This document shows positions 51,722 through 61,387 of a stretch of DNA of 64,000 nucleotides, piece by piece. Where the stretch lies: positions 3,472,001 through 3,536,000 of the forward strand of contig NZ_CAAHFG010000001.1 in assembly GCF_900890425.1 (NCBI RefSeq), given 5' to 3'. Every line of letters starts with the position of its first letter. Position 1 is the first letter of the stretch. The translations under genes and the position numbers were made by a program. Source of the DNA: Pontiella desulfatans (GTDB taxonomy: Bacteria > Verrucomicrobiota > Kiritimatiellia > Kiritimatiellales > Pontiellaceae). Below the pieces are notes generated by a model that did not search any database, had not been told where the DNA came from, and saw only the letters and a list, made by a program, of their open reading frames with translations.

Positions 51722-54700
51722 TTATTGCCGTTCGGTGACAATGATCCGAAAGCCGACGTTATACACGTTATGCCATGCCGGATAGCCATGCGAAACGCTA
51801 ACCGAACAGCGCTCGGGGCGATCCAGATACGAACCGCCTTTGACCGTTTTTTCTTGGCCGTCATAAGCAGACCGCGTCCATTCCGCAGCATTCCCGTGCA
51901 TATCGTACAATCCGAATCGGTTGGGAGCGTAACTTCCGATGGGTGCGGTCACGCAGGCTCCGTCATCAAACGTTCTATCCGCGAGGTCAACCCCTTCAGA
52001 CATGATCATATCCACATCCCCCGCCACCTGGAAGTGATCGAACGTGTCCTCTCCCTTATGTCCATAGGTAGCAAACGTGCGGTCCGCCATATTCTCGTAT
52101 GCAGAGAAATCGTCTCCCGGGTAATGGAACTCGCCGCGGCCACCCGCCAGGCAGGCCTGCTCCCATTGCGCGGCGGTTGGCAGGCTTACATTCATCCCGG
52201 TCTGTTCGGACAGCCACGCACAAAACGCCATGGCCCGGTTCCACGAAACCCGCACTGCCGGCTGCTGATCCTCGTCCAGCGGCAACCCCTTTCCACTGCC
52301 ATCGCTCTCTTCATCATGGCGCTTGCCAAAATAGCGGCTGCTGTGGTTCGGGTCGAACTGCCGGAACTGGGCGTTGCTGATCTCACGGGAGCCCATCCAA
52401 TATCCAGCGCCAAAATTCACCAGATCAATGCTTACCCCATTGCCCAGGTCGAGCGATTTGCAGGTCGGCTTCGGCAGGTCCTTCAGCGGCTTTCTTTCGA
52501 GCGGTTTTGTTTCTTCATAACGAAACGTAACCGGGGTTTCATCGTAGGGATCCATTTCCGAAATGAGGTCCGGGATCACCGCCGGCCCGCCATACAGAGC
52601 GGCCAGCTCCCATCTGCGGTTCGTGTCATCTTCCGGAACCGGCTCATTATACACATCGTACCAGGTGCCGTGACAGGGGCCATTCATGTCAATCCAGGTC
52701 GTGATCCGACTCCAGGATTCCGGATCGAGTTCAATGCCCTTGTGTCCTTCCTTCAACAGCTGAACCAGTTCGCTGGTGTTGGCGTGATATTCACCGGGCT
52801 CCAGCAGCGAAACATCATCGCCCACATTCACCCGCCGAATATAGGGCAGCAGCGCTTCATAGGCAGGGGTGTACAACACCTTGTTGTCATATTTGGCTTT
52901 CAGGTCCGGATGCAAGCGCAAGTAATCCCACGTGCCCGGCACGCGCCCGGTATACTCGGGAAAATACTTTTCCGCGCGCAGATCCAGTGGCTGCTCATCG
53001 TTGTGGCAGCTGACGCAGTAGCGATTGAGGACGGGCTGCACCTCGCGTTCGAAATCAAACCCGCGGGCGGGGCCATACCATTCGGCCAGCGGTTCGGGTT
53101 CTTTGAGCAGGGCAATTGACCGCCTGGACAGCGGCGCTGTTTCCGGCGACTCGTGGCACCCAACACACGACATGGTTTCGCCCGGCATGGCGGTCACCCA
53201 GGAACGCATGAGCTGAACCGCGCGTCCGTTTTCATCCAACGGCTGAAAGGCCACCGGCGTATTGGCCGGAATCTTAAACATGGCGGATCCGTCTGACTCC
53301 ACTGGCGCGGTCCCGAGGATGCGCATGGCTTCCCAGGGCCCCGACAGCCCGATCTTATCGGTCCCGGCCAAACGCGAATAGCCGAAGTCATAGGCGATGA
53401 CGCGCAGATCTTTCACGGTTCCACGGGGCACCTCCTTTAATCCCGGCCCCACGTACACATCCTGGATGTATACGGTGGCATCATCCTTATCCAGGTTGAC
53501 CCCTTCGGGGATGACCGGTGGTACTTTTCGTTGTTGAATGGGAATGGGCTCCAGGAATGCAAAGCCCTCTTCTTCGTGCAAGAGCGAGATATTGTTGTCT
53601 ACATCGGCCAGGTAGATGCCAATCTTCTTGTTTGCAGGCGATTCCCATGCCGAGGTGAGATAGTGTCGACTCGTAATGTAGGACGGCGTCATAAATTCCG
53701 GCCAGCTCGAGTGGGTCCAGCCATCCCGGACGGCCGGTTCCAGGGGCTCCCACGGCCCGTGGATCTGCGTGGTGCCGGCGTGGGCATTGTCCGTGTCACT
53801 TAGGTTCAGCAATGCGAGTTTGCCGGATTGCCAGCTTTTGTGGTATCCGGCCACAATGCCCAAAAACGTTCCCGTTTGCCCGGGCAATTCCTGGGGATAG
53901 TAAAAGCCACTTGGAAACCACCGGTTGCTGCCGTAGATGGATTTCTGACCGGTTCCATCGGGGTTCATCGTCATGATGGTCCTCATGTATATCCGGTTGA
54001 TGCCCGTATAATCCCACCGGCTGAACATGACTTGCCCGTCATTGCGTACAAACGGATGCAGGTCGTGATCCTGATCGTAGCACAAACGGCGCATACCGCT
54101 GCCATCGGCATTCATCCTGTACAGGTTCGCCACATACCTCTTGGGGTCCTTGCGGCCTCGCCAGCCATGCCAGCACGGCACACCCTGCTTGGGTGCATCG
54201 CTGGCAAAGACGATCCCCCCACCCGGCAGGTAACACGCATCAAAGCTGCTCACATCCTCCGGGGTCTGGGAGACCTGCCGCAGCCCCGAACCGTCGATGT
54301 TCATTTCAAAAATCTTCCAGTTGGTGCTGTTGGACTCGGTGAACAGGAATTTGTCCGCCTGCCAGTGCAGGTCGACCTGGCCGACGAAGTAGTTTCCGTC
54401 CGGCTTGTAAAGCGTTTTATAGCTCCTCGTTGCCGGATCGTAGATGCCAATTTCATTCTGATAGGAATCGCGCGACAGTGACGAGTGGCAGACGTGGTTT
54501 ACCGGAAAACCCAGGTGATCCAGAACGTCTTTGTCCTTCTTTTTGCTCCACGTCGGCCACGCTCGTTTGACGCACAGGATGCGTATGCCCTCCAGCTCTT
54601 GGCCGGACAGAAACAGTTCGGATGCGTTGGTATCCGCCGAAACCGTAGTGGGCGTCTGCTTGCTGTCGGCAAAGGCGGCCAAAGTACACAAGGATATGGT

Positions 54701-54736
54701 TAGAAATCCAGAAAGCAGCCATTTCAACATCGTCAT
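51722..54736 (-). CDS. HzsA-like propeller/diheme cytochrome/SUMF1-like fusion protein
   Basis: 1004 residues from ATG 54736 (GGATTAAAT before it; earlier in-frame starts at 54757 and 54769 are possible). Signal peptide about 1-25 (MLKWLLSGFLTISLCTLAAF). Residues ~40-480 form a TolB/HzsA-like propeller (FEMNIDGSGLRQVSQTPEDV, NLYRMNADGSGMRRLC). Two c-type heme motifs follow: CVGCH at ~524 and CVSCH at ~574. The last ~240 residues are an SUMF1/FGE-like domain (VNFGAGYWMGSREISNAQF, SLPTAAQWEQACLAGG, NRFGLYDMHGNAAEWT). The FGE cysteine pair is not intact: GGSYLDRPERC has Asp at the first Cys place. Therefore probably not a formylglycine maker. Likely a periplasmic electron-transfer or binding protein. 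Confidence 0.85.
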   Translation of the reverse strand: MTMLKWLLSGFLTISLCTLAAFADSKQTPTTVSADTNASELFLSGQELEGIRILCVKRAWPTWSKKKDKDVLDHLGFPVNHVCHSSLSRDSYQNEIGIYDPATRSYKTLYKPDGNYFVGQVDLHWQADKFLFTESNSTNWKIFEMNIDGSGLRQVSQTPEDVSSFDACYLPGGGIVFASDAPKQGVPCWHGWRGRKDPKRYVANLYRMNADGSGMRRLCYDQDHDLHPFVRNDGQVMFSRWDYTGINRIYMRTIMTMNPDGTGQKSIYGSNRWFPSGFYYPQELPGQTGTFLGIVAGYHKSWQSGKLALLNLSDTDNAHAGTTQIHGPWEPLEPAVRDGWTHSSWPEFMTPSYITSRHYLTSAWESPANKKIGIYLADVDNNISLLHEEEGFAFLEPIPIQQRKVPPVIPEGVNLDKDDATVYIQDVYVGPGLKEVPRGTVKDLRVIAYDFGYSRLAGTDKIGLSGPWEAMRILGTAPVESDGSAMFKIPANTPVAFQPLDENGRAVQLMRSWVTAMPGETMSCVGCHESPETAPLSRRSIALLKEPEPLAEWYGPARGFDFEREVQPVLNRYCVSCHNDEQPLDLRAEKYFPEYTGRVPGTWDYLRLHPDLKAKYDNKVLYTPAYEALLPYIRRVNVGDDVSLLEPGEYHANTSELVQLLKEGHKGIELDPESWSRITTWIDMNGPCHGTWYDVYNEPVPEDDTNRRWELAALYGGPAVIPDLISEMDPYDETPVTFRYEETKPLERKPLKDLPKPTCKSLDLGNGVSIDLVNFGAGYWMGSREISNAQFRQFDPNHSSRYFGKRHDEESDGSGKGLPLDEDQQPAVRVSWNRAMAFCAWLSEQTGMNVSLPTAAQWEQACLAGGRGEFHYPGDDFSAYENMADRTFATYGHKGEDTFDHFQVAGDVDMIMSEGVDLADRTFDDGACVTAPIGSYAPNRFGLYDMHGNAAEWTRSAYDGQEKTVKGGSYLDRPERCSVSVSHGYPAWHNVYNVGFRIIVTERQ

Positions 54737-54894
54737 ATTTAATCCATTTAAAGACATGTACCTTAGCACGGCTCGACAGCCATCGCTGGCCGCCTTCCGC
54801 TTTCACTATCCCAGCTCTCTCACTCGCCGATTCGTTTTAAGAACTGCTCCTTCATTAACTATTTCAGCACGCTCTGACGTATTGCATTTAAATG

Positions 54895-57498
54895 CTAATC
54901 AAAGGCATACAAATATCCATCGGAGCAGAGAAGATAGGCCCTGTTTCCGGAGATGGCCGGGATGGTCTCCTCCAGGATGCCGCCAATCTTCGTGCGCCAG
55001 ATAATTTTCGGCGTACCATCCGGATTGGGTTCAACATCCAGACAGGTGACGAAGGATTCCGTCGAGGAGCCGCAAAGGACGGTCTTCTCTGTACAGGAGG
55101 AGCCCGTCCAGCCACCGGCACCCTTATAATGCCAGAGTTCTTTTCCCGTGGCGGTGTCCAGGCAATACAAGGTTCCGCCGAGGGCGGCCCCGTCGTGATC
55201 GATCGTTGCGGAAACGAAGGTGTAATCGCCCGAATTCGAGGGCGTAGCGTTCATGACGGTCATTCGTCCCGGCCCAGAGCGCGGATCTTTAAACGACCAA
55301 TACATTTCCCCGGTATTTGCGTCCAAGGCACACAGCTCGCCCGACGAGCGACAAATGTACATGCCCTTCCAGAGAACGCCCGCGGCGGAATCCGGGGCCC
55401 CTCGGAAGGAGGAATAGGCCCAGTCCAGCAAGCCGGTCTTCTTGTCGAGTGCAAAGTAGTGTCCATCCCACGCCCCGGTATAGACCCGTTTGTCATCAAC
55501 CGCCGGAGCAGGATAGACGCCTCCATTCGTCAGGTATTCCCACACCTCTTCGCCAGTCTCGACATCAAGGGCGATGATCCGTCCATCCACGGTTCCGGTA
55601 TAGACCCGCTCATCATCGGGCGTACTGGTGCACCAGACCCAGCCGACCTTGCTCGACCAGACGGGATCTCCCGTCTCTGCATCGACACAATACATTTCCT
55701 CATTACCGCCCTGCTGGCCAAAGTAGACCCGCCCCCTGTAGACGCTGGGGGCTCCGGAAACCTGTCCGGACGTTTCAAACCGCCAGATCTTTTTACCGGT
55801 TTGGGCATCCACCGCAAAAACAAAGCGCGAGGGGGTGCCGACGTAGACCTTGCCGTTGCTCACGGTTGGGGGACTTTGGAAATCCCCGCCGCCGGCGACG
55901 ATATCGGCCATCCTTCTCTCGCCGTCTTCGTAGGTGGACTCGACCACGCTATGCCTCCACTGCACCGCTCCGTTTTCAGGGTTCAGTGAGTACAGATACA
56001 ACTCGGAGGTGCTGACAAGAATTCCGCTTTCGGTTCCAGACAGATCCGAAAAAATCTCGTGGTGGCCCGCTTGTTCACTCCAAAGCTGCTTGGTTCCGGA
56101 ATCATTAAACTCTAAGGCTGTGACGGTTCCATCCAGAGACGCAAAGTAAACCCGATTCTTGATGACCAACGGTTTGGACCGAATCCAGTCACTCGCCGCC
56201 ACCCGCCACAGGAGCTTGCCCGACTCCAAATCCGCGCAGTAGAGTTCCTTGGTGGCGGATCCAATAAATATCTTGCCATCGCTGATGGCCGGGGCGGAAA
56301 ACAGCTGGAATGCCCGGGCTTCACCGGAATTAAGTTGTGTGCGCCAGCGTTCCTTTCCGCTGGAGCGGTCGAGGCCAATAAGACATCCGCTTTCCGTGGT
56401 CGTCACGACGATATTTTTATCGACCGCAGGCGTCGTGCGGATCGGGGAGCCCGCCTCATACTTCCATTTCATCCGATTCCCCCCCCGCAGATTGAGGGCA
56501 TAGAGAAAGCCGCAATCAGTTCCAGCAAAGACCAAGTCGTCGTCGATGACGATTTCACCGAACAGCTGGCCCGTGCGGAGGGCCCACCCACCGCGACCAT
56601 TACGATTTTTTACCCGGACGGTGTCCTGCATAATGGTTGTGCCCGGCTTGTTCTTCAGATCCACCCGGCCATAGGGATAGGCCACCACCTCTTCCGTCGC
56701 GGTAACGGACGTGGCTCCTCTCCGATAATCCACACGGTTTGCATCGATCTGATTACGGATCTCACCGGTTTTTTTATCAATGTAAAAGATGTGCTTGACG
56801 GGCTCCTCATATTCCCAGCTGCCACTGGTCGCCCGCATGACCACCTGGTCTTTCAGAATCTCCACATTGGAGGCCCCTCGCGGGGTAGCATACATCTGCA
56901 GGCCGTCCTGCTCTGTTTTCCAGATGACATCCCCAGTCACCTCATCCAGGCAGTACATGAGAGACCGGATGCCGGGCGAGGTAATATAAACCCGGCCATT
57001 CTCGACGGCGGCCGGCGCGTAGTAGGAGTGCCCGGTTGGAAATTTCCACGCCACTTCGCCGGTCATCGGCCCCGTGTCCTTCGACAGCCCCGCCTGCTGG
57101 GGACTCCCGCCAAAGAACGGCCAATCGGTCACGTCCTTGTCCGGGGCGGCTCCAGGCCCGCGAATCTCTTCGATATAAACCGGGTTTCCCTGCAGGTTTT
57201 CCATCAAGGCATAGGCCTCATCCAGCAGATGATAATTCTTTGGCTTAACAACGCCCCAATGAGCAAGAGTAAACCCCAATTCGTCCATACTCTGCAGATC
57301 GACGCCCCGATTGATCATGTGACGAAACCACGAAAACAGTACCGATTGACGATGCTGGGCGTTTTGATCGTTTGTCGGCGCACTCTTCACGCTAAGGCGA
57401 GCCGCATCAATTTCCTCTACTCCGGTTTTCACCTGCGCAAAAAGATTTAAATTTGCCACAAAACACCCCGCGAAAAACACAAAACCCAACGTTCTCAT
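54895..57498 (-). CDS. Secreted PQQ-like (BamB-type) beta-propeller protein
   Basis: 867 residues from the ATG at 57498 (GAGAGGTTGATT before it). Signal peptide about 1-21. A ~130-residue helical N-region is followed by at least eight to ten PQQ-like blades (for example GEVAWKFPTGHSYYAPAAVE, LYALNLRGGNRMKWKYEAG, YCVDAETGDPVWSSKVGW, IALDVETGEEVWEYLTNGG). The set may form two propellers. No PQQ-dehydrogenase catalytic motif was recognised, so binding or assembly is as likely as catalysis. Follows the HzsA-like fusion in the same direction, with a 158-bp gap. Confidence 0.82.
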   Translation of the reverse strand: MRTLGFVFFAGCFVANLNLFAQVKTGVEEIDAARLSVKSAPTNDQNAQHRQSVLFSWFRHMINRGVDLQSMDELGFTLAHWGVVKPKNYHLLDEAYALMENLQGNPVYIEEIRGPGAAPDKDVTDWPFFGGSPQQAGLSKDTGPMTGEVAWKFPTGHSYYAPAAVENGRVYITSPGIRSLMYCLDEVTGDVIWKTEQDGLQMYATPRGASNVEILKDQVVMRATSGSWEYEEPVKHIFYIDKKTGEIRNQIDANRVDYRRGATSVTATEEVVAYPYGRVDLKNKPGTTIMQDTVRVKNRNGRGGWALRTGQLFGEIVIDDDLVFAGTDCGFLYALNLRGGNRMKWKYEAGSPIRTTPAVDKNIVVTTTESGCLIGLDRSSGKERWRTQLNSGEARAFQLFSAPAISDGKIFIGSATKELYCADLESGKLLWRVAASDWIRSKPLVIKNRVYFASLDGTVTALEFNDSGTKQLWSEQAGHHEIFSDLSGTESGILVSTSELYLYSLNPENGAVQWRHSVVESTYEDGERRMADIVAGGGDFQSPPTVSNGKVYVGTPSRFVFAVDAQTGKKIWRFETSGQVSGAPSVYRGRVYFGQQGGNEEMYCVDAETGDPVWSSKVGWVWCTSTPDDERVYTGTVDGRIIALDVETGEEVWEYLTNGGVYPAPAVDDKRVYTGAWDGHYFALDKKTGLLDWAYSSFRGAPDSAAGVLWKGMYICRSSGELCALDANTGEMYWSFKDPRSGPGRMTVMNATPSNSGDYTFVSATIDHDGAALGGTLYCLDTATGKELWHYKGAGGWTGSSCTEKTVLCGSSTESFVTCLDVEPNPDGTPKIIWRTKIGGILEETIPAISGNRAYLLCSDGYLYAFD

Positions 57499-57575
57499 AA
57501 TCAACCTCTCTTTTTACAAAGCACATACCGTCTTCTCTCCGACTCACCAAAAACTAAAGCTACCCCGCCCTCTCT

Positions 57576-59141
57576 CTAACGAATCAACCCAGCATCGGAG
57601 GAAAAATCATTAATCTGCGGATCATCGTTGCGCTGCATCCAATCCAGCAGCTCTTTTTTCAACCTTTCAGAAACCCCGCGATATTCAGGAGAACCCATCA
57701 GGTTTTTCCGTGCGCCCCGGTCTTTCGTATAATCGTAGAGTTCTTCAGGAGCCCGATACATGAAGGAATCCAACCGCTCCGCAAGTATCGGATCGGACTT
57801 TGCGCCCTTCAACATGGCATCAAACGTCATATTAGAAGGGTGAGTTACCCGCTTCTTGCCATGCATTCTCCAATGGTTATAGATATAGGAATAACGCCCA
57901 TCAAAGATCATTCTCATATTGCGATCCAACGAATAGGTTCCGGGGCTCGGATGATCGTGGCGCAACCGCCAACCCTTTGCTTTTAAGCCATCGAGAAAGC
58001 CAGGATTCCCTTCCGAGAACATCTTTATATAGTTGGCATAGAAGATATCCTCGTGCCGAAATGTAACAACGTAATCCCTGAAGCTGGACATCTTGCCTTC
58101 TTCAGCGGCCTGAAAAACTGGAACCAGAGAGTTTCCGTCAATCCCTTCCATAGGGGGGAGCTGCGCCAACTCCAAAAGCGTCGGCGTAATGTCGATCAGC
58201 GAAACGAGGGCGTTCGAGTTTTTCTTCCCCGCTCCCAACCCGTCGGGAAGCCGGAAAAGAATGGGCGTTTTATTGCTGTCCAAGTAGCAGTCAAACTTCC
58301 CGAACGGAAGTGCCATTCCATTATCCGCCACAAAGACAACCACGGTCTGCCCCTCCACATCCGAGTCGCGAAGCGCTTTCATGCAGGCACCCACCGTATC
58401 ATCGAGCCGCCGCACCGAATTTGCATAATAGGCCAACTCCTGGCGTACTCCCGGCAGATCCGGAAGAACCGCCTGCACGTTGATCTCCTCCGGTGAATAG
58501 GTGCGCGACGGGGGTGGGATCTCCTGATAACCGGTCGGCATAAACTTCTTTTCCTCCTTCGCGTTCCCGGAGAACGGACGATGGGGATCGGCGGAATTCG
58601 CCACAAAGATGAACGGGGATTCTCGCTCTCTGGACAGCTCCGCGATCTGGCTTACCGACTTGTAAAACAAGTCGGGCGATCGACCAACGATGAAATCCTT
58701 TTCCTCGATCCCAAACTGCTGCGCGGTATAATCCCAGGCGAAATTTTCCACAGGCAGCATATGATGGACCTTGTGCAGCGTTGCCGTTATATACCCATGC
58801 TTCTTGAGCCTCGCCGTAACGGTTTCCACCTCATTGCCAATCGGAAAGAATCCCTTGCCGCCATACTTCCCGGGATAACGGCCCGTTAACATCGACTGCC
58901 GGGAAGGCTGACAGACCGCGACCGTAGAAAACCCGTTTTCAATATAGTAGCTCTGGCTGGCCAGACGATCCAGGTTTGGAGTCACATCCGGGGCAACCCC
59001 GACCCCGGAAAACCCCGGGCTGTCATGATTCAAATCATCGGCGACGATAATCAAAAAATTCGGCCGTGCCTGCGCCGTGCCTGCCAGCAGGATTGCGCTC
59101 ACAACTGAAACAACTCCAAATATCCAAATTTGCTTCTTCAT
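57576..59141 (-). CDS. Type I sulfatase
   Basis: 521 residues from ATG 59141, six bases after GGAG. Signal peptide about 1-25 (FGVVSVVSAILLAGTAQA), DD at 35-36, CQPSR at Cys77. HKVHHMLP stands where GKWH is usual, which is the iduronate-2-sulfatase-like form. FVADNGMALPFGK lies mid-protein, and the usual LYDL is LYDYTKDRGARKNL. The Gln after Cys and the HKVHH motif set it apart from the other sulfatases here. The next sulfatase upstream (59177-60628) ends 35 bp before it, so the two are probably co-transcribed. Confidence 0.93.
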   Translation of the reverse strand: MKKQIWIFGVVSVVSAILLAGTAQARPNFLIIVADDLNHDSPGFSGVGVAPDVTPNLDRLASQSYYIENGFSTVAVCQPSRQSMLTGRYPGKYGGKGFFPIGNEVETVTARLKKHGYITATLHKVHHMLPVENFAWDYTAQQFGIEEKDFIVGRSPDLFYKSVSQIAELSRERESPFIFVANSADPHRPFSGNAKEEKKFMPTGYQEIPPPSRTYSPEEINVQAVLPDLPGVRQELAYYANSVRRLDDTVGACMKALRDSDVEGQTVVVFVADNGMALPFGKFDCYLDSNKTPILFRLPDGLGAGKKNSNALVSLIDITPTLLELAQLPPMEGIDGNSLVPVFQAAEEGKMSSFRDYVVTFRHEDIFYANYIKMFSEGNPGFLDGLKAKGWRLRHDHPSPGTYSLDRNMRMIFDGRYSYIYNHWRMHGKKRVTHPSNMTFDAMLKGAKSDPILAERLDSFMYRAPEELYDYTKDRGARKNLMGSPEYRGVSERLKKELLDWMQRNDDPQINDFSSDAGLIR

Positions 59142-59176
59142 TCTATTCTCCATCCATCGTGTCAGAAATCAGAGTA

Positions 59177-60628
59177 TTAATGCATCTCTTCCTGGAACCG
59201 GATCGCCATTCCGCGCAGTTTGGTTTTCACATTCCAAACCCTCACCTGTTCAACATCCTCCGGGTCCGTCGACTCCATCATAGCTTCTGACGGCCACCCC
59301 ACCTTCACCTCATTCCGTTCTCCTGGATCACGATTGAGGTTAAACAATTTCAGTGTGGGGTTCAGATACAACTTCCACGGGCCATAACGGACTGCGGCAA
59401 GCGCCCCCTGAGAGCCATGATAAAAGAAGGCGTTCAAATACTCCTCCTGCGTAAAATATTCCGACCACTCATACCCCAGATGGAATGGACGACGAAGCGG
59501 AACATCCGCATTCAAAGAAACGGAGGCATCAAACGCGGGGATCTCATCGGTTTTCCCGGCCAATAGAGCACTCAAATCGCGACCATCAAGAATAACGTCC
59601 TCTGGAACCCGGATACCCGCCAGCGAGGCCAGTGTCGGATAGCAATCCATCATGTGCGCCACAACGTCTGACTCATGACCCTCACGCACCTTGGGACCTG
59701 CCACAATAAAGGGAACGCGCAGTCCGCCCTCAAAAGTCGTCAGCTTGAAGCCACGAATTGGCTGATCGGCATTGCGCCCCGGCCCCCGTCCATTATCGGA
59801 CGAATACACCACGATCGTATTATCTGAGATGCCCAATCGGGCCAGTGTATCCAGTAGCCGGCCCGTGTGGAAATCCATCTCCTGAATTGCATCGCCATAC
59901 TCCTGACATTTTTTCCAATTTGAGGTTCCGACAAACTCCGGACTCACGCCCAATGGGTCATGCAACATGGTATGCGGGAGATAAAGAAAGAAGGGCTTCC
60001 CTTCGCCAGATACCTTCTCCATCCACGCAATAGCCTCGTCGGTGTATCTTTTCGTGAGCTGATCCGCTCCCACACCACGCTCAAGCACTTCGCCATCACG
60101 GAGAAAAGGAATTCCGCCTTTATCATCAAAGTGCGAAACCTCAAACGAATCCATATTGTGGAGAATTCCGTAGTGGTGATCAAAGCCCTGATTCAGCGGC
60201 AGATATTCTTCCGTAAAACCCAGGTGCCACTTACCAATACACGCGGTGGTATAGCCTGCGCCCTTAAAAAGCTCCGCGATGGTCAAACGCTCAGAGGGAA
60301 TTCCCCCTTCTGCATCCGGACGATGCACCCAAACCTCGTTCCCCGTCCGGCGCGGATAGCATCCCGTAATGAGCCCGGCGCGTGAAGGACTGCAAATGGG
60401 CGCAGCCGAGTAAAAATCAGTAAAGCGCACACCGCTTTTCGCCAACGCATCAATCCGCGGCGTTTCAACCTCCGTTGCTCCATAGCAGCCGAGGTCGTAA
60501 TACCCCTGATCATCAACGAAAATGAAGAGGACGTTCGGTTGTTTTGCAATCGCCGAAGGCGTCGCAAGAGAGAGAAAACACACAGAGAATAGAATCAGAC
60601 CGAGACACCTGGATATTGCTGCATTCAT
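59177..60628 (-). CDS. Type I sulfatase
   Basis: 483 residues from ATG 60628, ten bases after AAGGAG; an in-frame TTG nine bases earlier is too close to that site. Signal peptide about 1-28, DD at 39-40, CSPSR at Cys79, IGKWHLGFTEEYLP near 125, YSSDNGRGPGRNADQP mid-protein, and LFNLNRDPGERNEV at the end. The arrangement GCYPRRTGNEVWVH after CSPSR is like N-acetylgalactosamine/arylsulfatase A-type enzymes. Followed upstream by a ~1-kb gap with repeats, so its promoter lies there. Confidence 0.94.
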   Translation of the reverse strand: MNAAISRCLGLILFSVCFLSLATPSAIAKQPNVLFIFVDDQGYYDLGCYGATEVETPRIDALAKSGVRFTDFYSAAPICSPSRAGLITGCYPRRTGNEVWVHRPDAEGGIPSERLTIAELFKGAGYTTACIGKWHLGFTEEYLPLNQGFDHHYGILHNMDSFEVSHFDDKGGIPFLRDGEVLERGVGADQLTKRYTDEAIAWMEKVSGEGKPFFLYLPHTMLHDPLGVSPEFVGTSNWKKCQEYGDAIQEMDFHTGRLLDTLARLGISDNTIVVYSSDNGRGPGRNADQPIRGFKLTTFEGGLRVPFIVAGPKVREGHESDVVAHMMDCYPTLASLAGIRVPEDVILDGRDLSALLAGKTDEIPAFDASVSLNADVPLRRPFHLGYEWSEYFTQEEYLNAFFYHGSQGALAAVRYGPWKLYLNPTLKLFNLNRDPGERNEVKVGWPSEAMMESTDPEDVEQVRVWNVKTKLRGMAIRFQEEMH

Positions 60629-60709
60629 TAAACTCAAACTCCTTAAAATTATCTCAGCTTAAAGTGGGAAAAAGTAACAATAAAATTGAGCCTCAAACAG
60701 CAACGTTAT

Positions 60710-60762
60710 GTTGAATCAAGATGTGAATTTGTCGAAGGGAACCGGTCTGACGCTCGAAGAGA
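60710..60762 (+). repeat. 53-bp repeat, second copy
   Basis: Same as 50404-50456 except for two bases; reads LNQDVNLSKGTGLTLEE in the plus frame. It then leads directly into the 127-bp dispersed repeat region, so copies of two repeat families are joined here. Confidence 0.8.
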
Positions 60763-60814
60763 GCGTGATTACCCCGACACTTCGGGGCAGAGAACTCAAA
60801 GTAGCCCCCCCAGG

Positions 60815-60944
60815 TTTTCCCCGAAAGCGTAGCGATAGATACCTGAGGCGTAGCCGAAAGTGCTTTTTGTATTCCCAAAAAGAAGCGATCGCAGAGAGCG
60901 GCAATTTTGTTGGAAACAAAATAACGACCGCCAGGAAGTGGTTC
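60815..60944 (-). repeat. Dispersed ~127-bp repeat, copy 2
   Basis: Inverted relative to 28460-28586. Hairpin CTTTTTG-TATTCC-CAAAAAG at 60863-60882, with the sixth base pair changed on both sides relative to copy 1. Confidence 0.8.
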
Positions 60945-60961
60945 AGCATTGGAAAAAAAGG

Positions 60962-60976
60962 TTCCAGACATTGGAA
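60962..60976. repeat. Iterated palindrome, one mismatch
   Basis: TTCCAGACATTGGAA, next to the 127-bp repeat. A poorer copy precedes it at 60942-60956. Confidence 0.75.
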
Positions 60977-61335
60977 ACAAGAGGATCGCCGAGTTGAACT
61001 CGGCACGATGCGGCAACTGATGATGACAAAATCATTTGACGACAAAATGATGGGACGATGCGGAGCTGTTTTTTCAGCCAACGGCTGATCCGCCGGAGGA
61101 GGAATCCACAGATTACGCAGATTTTCACAGATTAAGACTTGGGTCGGCAGAAGAGAGTTGTCGTCCCGTAAATCTGTGCAATCGAGCGAAAGCGGGTGGA
61201 TAAGCTCCCAAATGCTACAGGTCACCATGAACAGGTCAGATTTCACCACCCGCGCCCGCTGGTTGCTGGCGTGTCGCGCCGGAGCCTTGAGCCTTGGCGT
61301 AGGCGAAAGGGACAGCCGAGTGGCCCCGAGGAGGG

Positions 61336-61350
61336 TTCCAAGCATTGGAA
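61336..61350. repeat. Iterated palindrome, exact
   Basis: TTCCAAGCATTGGAA in the gap upstream of the 59177-60628 sulfatase. Confidence 0.85.
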
Positions 61351-61387
61351 ACTGTACCGCGGGCATCCTGCCTGCCCTGCTCTCCTC

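Noticed and set aside
51722-54736. Complete formylglycine-generating enzyme for local sulfatases
   Set aside because: The first of the two catalytic Cys is Asp (GGSYLDRPERC), so maturation activity cannot be claimed.
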